61,264 nucleotides of DNA from Halieaceae bacterium. Lineage in GTDB: Bacteria; Pseudomonadota; Gammaproteobacteria; Pseudomonadales; Halieaceae. The translations under genes were made by a program, and so were the position numbers. A model generated the notes under the pieces. It worked only from the letters and a program-made list of their open reading frames with translations. It was not told the origin of the DNA and searched no databases. The first letter of the stretch is position 1, and the number at the start of each line of letters is the position of its first letter. The stretch covers positions 1-61,264 of the forward strand of contig JANQIO010000162.1 of assembly GCA_028282105.1 (NCBI GenBank), given 5' to 3'. This document shows positions 56,025 to 61,264 of the stretch, piece after piece.

Positions 56025-59000
56025 GTTGATGGCAGCCGTCTGCTGGCGCTGGAGGGCTGCCGGCCCAGAACAACCGCCAGGTCTTCTGAAATGGCTATGA
56101 GCACCGGTAGCAGAATCAACATCAGCGCGGTGCCAAACAGCTCCCCAAAGGCCAGCGATACCGCGGCGGGAATGAGATATTGGGCCTGCTCCGAGGTCTC
56201 CAGCAGCAGCGGCGTCATGCCGGCAACCGTCGTGGCCGTAGTCAGGAAAATGGCCCTGAAGCGCCCGATGCCGGCGTCGTGCAGCGAGTCGGCGATGCCT
56301 TCCCCGGCGCTGCGCGCCTGGTTGTAGCGGGTGATCATGACCAGGCTGTCATTCACTATCACGCCGGTCAGCGCCAGCATCCCGAAGAACGACAGCAGCG
56401 ACAGTGGTACATCCATAATGAAATGGCCGAGTGCGGCCGCGATAAACCCGAAGGGCACAATGGTCAGGATGATCACCGGCTGCCAGTAACTCTTCAGCGG
56501 TACCGCCATCAGCACATAGATCAGTACGGCGGCCAGAATCAGCGCGTCCACCAGTCCACCGCGAATCTCCCCCATTTCTTCCAGTTCACCTGCCGCGACC
56601 AGCTTGACGCTGGGGTAGAGCCTGGCGAGCCGGGGCGCCAGTTGCTCGAACACGGCCTGACCGACTTCCTCGGGTGCGACCAGCCCCCGGTCGATGGAAG
56701 CGGAGACGGTATTCATGCGTTTACCGTCGCGCCGGGTGATGACGCCCGTGCTGTAGTAGCCATCAATGTCAGCCACGGTTTGCAGAGGCACCCAGGCACC
56801 GGTATTGCTGCGCAGGCGGGTACCGAGCAGGTCGTCGACGGCATCGCGTGCCGCTCCGCTATTCTGGATAACGACGCGCACTTCGGCGCCGTCGCGGCGC
56901 ACACGGGTGACCTCGGCGCCGCCAAAGCCGTAGCCAATCTGGCTGGCCAGCGTTTCCGAGCTGAACCCCAGGCTGCGCGCCTCCGGGCGCAGTTTCAGAC
57001 GCAGTTCCGGCTGCCCCCCCTGCAGGGTGTCGCGAACGTTCGAGACCCCTTCAATCTGGATAAGAAAGCGCTGCAGCTCGTCGCTGGCCCGGGCCAGCAA
57101 CGTCTCGTCCCTGGATACCAGCCGAATCTGGAAGCCGCCTGCCAGTTCCTCGGAGCCGGTGAACTCCAGCGCCGTGGCGCCCTCTACCTGGCCCACTCTC
57201 GCGCGCCATTCGCGCACCACGTCCAGTATCTGCACCTCGGGCCGCCTGGCGATGGGCAACAGCTCGGCATAGAGGCGGGCGCTGCCAGCGCCGTCGACGA
57301 TAGTGAAGAAGCTGTGTATGGGGGCGAATTCCATCGCCCGTTCCTGGCGCAGCTCTTCGTTGAGTCGGCGACCGACGGTTTCGATGCGTTCAATGTTGGC
57401 GCGGGTCAACTCGAAGGGCGCACGGGCGTCCATTTCCAGGCCGACGGTGATGACCTGCCCCGGCACGTCCGGCAGGAACACCATGGGCACCTTGCCCTTG
57501 ATCATCAGGCCCAGCCCGGCAAAGGCCATGGCGATGAACAGGATCAGCGTTGCGTAGCGATGCCGCACCGACTGCACCAGTACCGGTCGGTAGATGTGAT
57601 CGCGGAACCCGTTCAGCCCGGCCCGGGCCACCGCCTGCAAGCTGCGCCAGGTCCGTGCGGGCAGGCTGACGGATTTGGCATCCAGGGGCACCCGGGCCAG
57701 GTGGGCCGGCAGAATGAACTTGCTCTCCAGCAGTGAGAAGCCCAGCGCGAAAATGACCACCCCGGAAAAACTGGCCAGCACTTTGCCCAGCGCGTTGTCG
57801 AGCAGCAGCATGGGGAAGAAGGCAGCAATGGTGGTCAGTACGCCGAATACCGTAGCCAGCGCCACGCGTTCGACACCTTGTTCGGTCCCGACGATAGGGT
57901 CTTCGACCCGGCGGCGGTGCTCGAAGACGCTTTCCCCGACCACCACGGCATCGTCGACCAGGATGCCCAGGGCAATAATCAAACCGAAGGTCGTGACGTC
58001 ATTCAGCGAGTAGTCCACCCACTGGGTACCCGACAGGGCGAGCGCACCCATCACCGATACCGGGATACCCATCGACACCCACAGCGCCAATCTGACGTTG
58101 AGGAACAGCGATAGCAGTAACGCCACCAGCAGCAGGCCCTGTATACCGTTGGAACGCAGCAGTGCGAGTCGATCCGAGATGTAGCCGGCGCTGTCGGCCC
58201 ACACTGTCGCCTGCACATCCGGCGGCAGCAGCGGTGTGAACTCCTCGACCACGCGGCGCACCACACGGCTGATTTCCAGCAGGTTCTCTTTCTGGCCGAC
58301 CAGGACTTCCATACCGATGGTGGGCTCGCCATTGAGGCGGAACAGGTAGTCGCCCTCCTGGAATCCGTCCTCAATGGTCGCCAGGTCGCCCAGCGGTACG
58401 AAGGAGCCGTCGTCTCTCTCAATGATGGGCAGGGCGGCGTATTCCGGAGCGTAGAGCGCGCGATCATCGGCCCGCAGGAAGATGGCGCCGCCCCGGGTGC
58501 GCAACTGTCCGGCCTGGAAATCCAGGGAATTGGCGCGGATCGCGGCGCTGACGTCTGCCACTGTCAGCCGATAGTGGCGCAGCCGCTCGGGGTCGACCTC
58601 GATGTGCAGCTGGCGCGGTATCAGGCCCCAGATCTGCAGCCGGGACAGCTCCGGTTGAGCCAGCAATTCACCCTTCAGGCGTTGCGCCAGGGAGTGCAGG
58701 GTGGCGGGATCGGTTTGCCCGTGCAGATTGACGTAGAGCGCAGGCAGGTCGAAGGCTGAGGTCTCGATCACCGGGCGTCTCGACTGTCGCGGCAGGTCCG
58801 ACAAGCCGTCGATACGCAGGCGCACCTTGTCTAGCACCGCCTGCAGGTCAGCACCGCCGGCCCGGCGCACCGAGAGCTGTGCCAGCCCGTTGGAGGACTG
58901 CGACGTGACGCTGTGTACGCCATCGAGACCTTCCAGCGCCTGCTCGACTTTTTGCGTCAACAACTGGTCAACCTGTTGCGCCGTGGCGTCCGGATACTCG

Positions 59001-59149
59001 ATGGTGATGTCCACGGTTTCCGGTGGAATGCGCGGGAAGCCCTCGATGCGAATAGACAGTGCAGTCTGTGCGCCGATAAACAGGATCAGCGCCATCAGCA
59101 GGTTTGCGGCGACGGGGTTGCGGATAAACCAGGCGGTGAGGGCATGCAT
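56018..59149 (-). CDS. RND efflux pump permease (AcrB/MdtF superfamily)
   Basis: A 1043-residue inner-membrane pump with twelve predicted helices and two large periplasmic loops. The proton-relay Asp pair is in LGILVDDAVVVGE (helix 4), and the start HALTAWFIRNPVAANLLMAL is typical. The pump exports small hydrophobic molecules with an adaptor encoded 3 nt upstream; no outer-membrane channel gene is present here, so a TolC elsewhere is needed. High-GC codon use matches the core genome. Confidence 0.93.
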   Translation of the reverse strand: MHALTAWFIRNPVAANLLMALILFIGAQTALSIRIEGFPRIPPETVDITIEYPDATAQQVDQLLTQKVEQALEGLDGVHSVTSQSSNGLAQLSVRRAGGADLQAVLDKVRLRIDGLSDLPRQSRRPVIETSAFDLPALYVNLHGQTDPATLHSLAQRLKGELLAQPELSRLQIWGLIPRQLHIEVDPERLRHYRLTVADVSAAIRANSLDFQAGQLRTRGGAIFLRADDRALYAPEYAALPIIERDDGSFVPLGDLATIEDGFQEGDYLFRLNGEPTIGMEVLVGQKENLLEISRVVRRVVEEFTPLLPPDVQATVWADSAGYISDRLALLRSNGIQGLLLVALLLSLFLNVRLALWVSMGIPVSVMGALALSGTQWVDYSLNDVTTFGLIIALGILVDDAVVVGESVFEHRRRVEDPIVGTEQGVERVALATVFGVLTTIAAFFPMLLLDNALGKVLASFSGVVIFALGFSLLESKFILPAHLARVPLDAKSVSLPARTWRSLQAVARAGLNGFRDHIYRPVLVQSVRHRYATLILFIAMAFAGLGLMIKGKVPMVFLPDVPGQVITVGLEMDARAPFELTRANIERIETVGRRLNEELRQERAMEFAPIHSFFTIVDGAGSARLYAELLPIARRPEVQILDVVREWRARVGQVEGATALEFTGSEELAGGFQIRLVSRDETLLARASDELQRFLIQIEGVSNVRDTLQGGQPELRLKLRPEARSLGFSSETLASQIGYGFGGAEVTRVRRDGAEVRVVIQNSGAARDAVDDLLGTRLRSNTGAWVPLQTVADIDGYYSTGVITRRDGKRMNTVSASIDRGLVAPEEVGQAVFEQLAPRLARLYPSVKLVAAGELEEMGEIRGGLVDALILAAVLIYVLMAVPLKSYWQPVIILTIVPFGFIAAALGHFIMDVPLSLLSFFGMLALTGVIVNDSLVMITRYNQARSAGEGIADSLHDAGIGRFRAIFLTTATTVAGMTPLLLETSEQAQYLIPAAVSLAFGELFGTALMLILLPVLIAISEDLAVVLGRQPSSASRRLPSTC

Positions 59150-59152
59150 GGC

Positions 59153-60301
59153 TTAACTCCCCGCGTTTTGCGGCGCCACGCGCTGGCCCGGCAGGAAAGA
59201 GGCCAGCGGCGTGGCGGCTATCCGCCACGGACCGCTGCCCTCGGGGGCGCGGATTACCAGCTGGCCGTTGCTGCGATAAAGGATATTGGCCGGCAGTCGT
59301 TCCAGCAGATCGTCCTCATCGACCAGCCATATATACCCCTCCTGGGTCAGCGCCGATTCGGGCAGGCGGAGTGTGTTTGTCAGGCTGCGCCCGGACAGGG
59401 AGATGCGCACGAACTCACCGGCAAGCAGCTGTTCACCGGGGTCGATCACTTCCAGGAACAGCCTGGGTTGACGGGTTTGCTGGTCAAGGAAGCCGCCGCC
59501 ACGGCGCACGCGTGCGCTGCCCAGCGGCGCACCGTTGCTGTGGAACAGTTCGGCCACCGTGCCGGCAATGGGGTGCTCGAGCAGGGCCCAGTCGGCGCGG
59601 CTCAGTTCGGCAGTGATCTCGAACTGCCGATCATCCGATAGGTGGATGAGCGCCTCACCGGCGCTGACAGTCTGGCCGAGGCTGGCCATACGCCGGGTAA
59701 CGAAGCCGGAGAAAGGCGCCGACACCTGGGTATCTGCCAACTGGCGTCGGGCCGCCGCCAGTTGGGCTTCGGCCAGGGTGACATTGCGCTTGGCGATCTC
59801 AAGCTGAGGCAGGCGCAGGGCGAGGGCATTGGGAGGTGTGGCTCCGGAACGTTCAAACTCGCCTCGGGCCAGGGTGACGTCGTTTTCCGCGCGCCACAGC
59901 GCCAGTCGCGCTTCCTCCAGGCCCAGTTCGGCAGCGGCCATGGCGGTCTCGTAGGGGGTCTTCTCGATGGAAAAGAGCTGGGCGCCAGCCTCGACCCGCT
60001 CGCCGGCCAGGGCGGCACTGTGTACTTCTACAATGCGTCCGGCCACGGCAGCGCGTATCTCCGCATCCCAGCGCGGGCGCAGCTCAGCGAAGGCGTTAAC
60101 CCTGGCCGTGATGGTACCGGCCTCGGCCTCCAGCGCCGTCACCAGCGGAAGCGCCACGGGCCCTTCATCGCGTTCCACATCAGCGGTGTCCTCCACCTCC
60201 GACATCAGCACGATCACAGTCGCCAGCACCGCCAGCGCGGCGGTAATCCAGCGCCAGCGGTGTTTGCCGGGCGGTAATTGATGTCCGGACAGGTCAGGCA
60301 T
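59153..60301 (-). CDS. RND efflux periplasmic adaptor
   Basis: A 382-residue membrane-fusion protein. One N-terminal membrane segment (WITAALAVLATVIVLM, about 18-33), a lipoyl half-motif (RVEAGAQLFSIE), a helical hairpin (AELGLEEARLALW to AAARRQLADTQV) and the second half APFSGFVTRRMASLGQTVSAGE. No lipobox Cys. ATG 60301 starts MPDLSGHQLPPG; the open frame further up overlaps the divergent TetR gene and is not used. It bridges the pump encoded 3 nt downstream to an outer-membrane channel. Confidence 0.9.
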   Translation of the reverse strand: MPDLSGHQLPPGKHRWRWITAALAVLATVIVLMSEVEDTADVERDEGPVALPLVTALEAEAGTITARVNAFAELRPRWDAEIRAAVAGRIVEVHSAALAGERVEAGAQLFSIEKTPYETAMAAAELGLEEARLALWRAENDVTLARGEFERSGATPPNALALRLPQLEIAKRNVTLAEAQLAAARRQLADTQVSAPFSGFVTRRMASLGQTVSAGEALIHLSDDRQFEITAELSRADWALLEHPIAGTVAELFHSNGAPLGSARVRRGGGFLDQQTRQPRLFLEVIDPGEQLLAGEFVRISLSGRSLTNTLRLPESALTQEGYIWLVDEDDLLERLPANILYRSNGQLVIRAPEGSGPWRIAATPLASFLPGQRVAPQNAGS

Positions 60302-60366
60302 TTTGCTACGCTCTTCGCGCCGGCTGAGGAACCGGGGCGCTCCGTTTATGGTATGGATTGCGGGGT

Positions 60367-60396
60367 ATGATAAACTATGAACGATCGTTCGTTCAA
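60367..60396 (-). promoter_or_regulatory. efflux-operon promoter with nested TetR operator
   Basis: On the minus strand -35 TTGAAC (60391-60396) and -10 TATCAT (60367-60372) are 18 nt apart. The spacer contains the perfect 12-bp palindrome GAACGATCGTTC (60379-60390). A bound TetR dimer would sit between the two boxes. On the plus strand the same palindrome lies 8 nt after a TATGAT box (60366-60371), so the regulator gene is probably autorepressed. Confidence 0.75.
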
Positions 60397-60411
60397 TATG
60401 GAATACTGACA

Positions 60412-61026
60412 ATGCCCAAACCAACAGGCGAAGCCGAGAGCAAGCGAGCGAAAGCCTCGGCGGAGCGGCGTGCACTGATCCTGGAGGCTGCAGTTCGCTG
60501 CTTTCTTGAAAAGGGTTATCACCAGACCGGGGTGCGAGATATTGCAAAACAGGCTGGTATCAGCCTCGGCAACCTCTACAACCACTTTCCCGGCAAGCAC
60601 GACGTGCTGGTGGAGATTGCCACCCTGGAGCGGGTCGAAATGACACCCTTCCTGGAGGCTCTCGTCCGGCCCGCTCCGGCAGGCGAGGTGCTGGGCGGCT
60701 TCCTGCGCGCCTACGGCCACTATCTGGCCCAACCCGAGAATGTCCTGCTGGCCATCGAGATCACCAGTGAAGCGCTGCGCAAACCGGACATCGGCGAGCG
60801 CTTTATAGCCAACCGCTTCGAGATTGTCGCCGCGCTGGAAGCGGTGCTGCGGCGAGGCATTGAGGAGGGGGAATTCCGCGCTGTCCCGGACCCCCACCAG
60901 ATGGCGCACCTGATCGTTGAGATGCTCGACGGCGGCGCCTACCAGAGCGTCCTCAGTGAAGCCAATATGGACACGCTGCTGGACGCTATCGACGACTTTG
61001 TTTTTGCGGCGATCCGCAGGCACTGA
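60412..61026 (+). CDS. TetR-family repressor of the RND efflux operon
   Basis: A 204-residue regulator with the helix-turn-helix CFLEKGYHQTGVRDIAKQ and AGISLGNLYNHFPGKHD and an all-helical ligand domain. ATG 60412 is chosen because the palindromic operator and promoter lie just upstream; an earlier in-frame Met at 60358 would place the operator inside the gene. It is divergent from the adaptor gene, the usual AcrR-type arrangement. Confidence 0.92.
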   Translation: MPKPTGEAESKRAKASAERRALILEAAVRCFLEKGYHQTGVRDIAKQAGISLGNLYNHFPGKHDVLVEIATLERVEMTPFLEALVRPAPAGEVLGGFLRAYGHYLAQPENVLLAIEITSEALRKPDIGERFIANRFEIVAALEAVLRRGIEEGEFRAVPDPHQMAHLIVEMLDGGAYQSVLSEANMDTLLDAIDDFVFAAIRRH

Positions 61027-61086
61027 GCGCTGCCCCGCGCGGCGTGCTGCTCACCCGCCAGCTTTTCGTCGGCGTCGCCAGGAAGC

Positions 61087-61116
61087 TGCACATCCCGGCG
61101 GCAAATAGCGTATACT
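61087..61116 (+). promoter_or_regulatory. candidate promoter of the 4.5S RNA gene
   Basis: TATACT (61111-61116) with the GC discriminator CTCGCGCC resembles the stable-RNA promoters at 266 and 3617. The -35 region (about 61087-61092, TGCACA) is weak. It would give a transcript with roughly 45 nt before the mature RNA. Confidence 0.45.
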
Positions 61117-61167
61117 CTCGCGCCTCTAACGGATCGCACATGCCTCTCGCGCTGTGCCCCTGTTTAT

Positions 61168-61264
61168 GGCGACCCTTGCGGTCCCCTCGCAACGATAGGT
61201 AGTGAACCCCGCCAGGCCCGGAAGGGAGCAACGGTAATTATCGACTCGTGTGCCGAGGTGCGGC
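61168..61264 (+). ncRNA. ffs: signal recognition particle 4.5S RNA, 5' part
   Basis: The conserved SRP domain IV loop is present (GCCAGGCCCGGAAGGGAGCA, compare GTCAGGTCCGGAAGGAAGCA in E. coli), preceded by CTCGCAACGATA and followed by CGTGTGCCG, in the order of the E. coli RNA. The start is placed by aligning the first 30 nt with E. coli ffs. The 3' end lies beyond the window. Confidence 0.93.

Noticed and set aside
56180-57736. A 518-codon plus-strand open frame inside the RND permease gene
   Set aside because: It is antisense to a complete AcrB-type gene; high-GC codon bias leaves such shadows, and its His/Gln-rich translation has no domain.

Overview
The window looks like a chromosomal segment of a marine-type gammaproteobacterium (inference: the PA2817-like gene, YadGH-like ABC pair, long-form QueF, CCA-encoding tRNAs and short 4.5S RNA all fit; a Halieaceae/Cellvibrionales-like host is plausible but not proven). 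The two ends (about 1-3760 and 55150-61264) are high-GC housekeeping sequence. The middle (about 3760-55100) is visibly less GC-biased at third codon positions, begins directly at the 3' end of tRNA-Ser(GGA), and is full of catabolic, regulatory and decayed genes, so it reads as a large accessory region. No integrase, transposase or duplicated tRNA end was found.

Layout. 1-3760: tRNA-Gly and tRNA-Glu (minus strand) with a strong promoter, a PA2817-family gene, an ABC exporter, queF, a small conserved-looking gene and tRNA-Ser. 3.8-4.7 kb: an AT-richer HEPN-like gene and a 40-residue membrane ORF. 4.7-11.4 kb: GH106-like hydrolase, lipase-like hydrolase, WS/DGAT acyltransferase with a Lys-Pro tail, phasin and PhaR, which form a storage-lipid module. 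11.7-21.1 kb: two PhyH-type dioxygenases, a type-B carboxylesterase, a TonB-dependent receptor, DUF1330, an AraC regulator and an acyl-CoA ligase. 21.2-30.1 kb: a LysR regulator divergent from an Atu-like cluster (AtuA, carboxyltransferase, enoyl-CoA hydratase, biotin carboxylase/BCCP, HSL-type hydrolase). 30.2-38.2 kb: GPH-type transporter, AraC regulator, Baeyer-Villiger monooxygenase, SDR, a truncated SDR and a pair of acyl-CoA dehydrogenases. 38.2-43.3 kb: a convergent four-gene operon (B12-binding subunit, acyl-CoA mutase, MeaB GTPase, thiolase) controlled by a divergent TetR. 43.4-47.0 kb: a second, membrane-anchored carboxylesterase followed by gene remnants. 47.0-54.6 kb: LysR, then a tightly overlapping operon of amidohydrolase, DoxX, DUF1275, two XapX proteins and KatG, with a pirin divergent from it. 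55.1-61.3 kb: RND efflux operon, its TetR regulator and the start of the 4.5S RNA gene.

How it fits together (inference). The accessory genes describe uptake of a hydrophobic esterified, branched or terpenoid-like compound (TonB receptor, GPH transporter), ester cleavage (two carboxylesterases, hydrolases), oxygenation (PhyH enzymes, Baeyer-Villiger monooxygenase), CoA activation, beta-oxidation with a possibly heteromeric acyl-CoA dehydrogenase, carboxylation of a branched enoyl-CoA (Atu-like), and carbon-skeleton rearrangement by a B12 mutase whose substrate-pocket residues differ from methylmalonyl-CoA mutase. A 21-bp-spaced direct-repeat operator, found upstream of the carboxylesterase/TonB genes, the GPH transporter/AraC pair and the monooxygenase operon, links distant parts into one AraC-type regulon.
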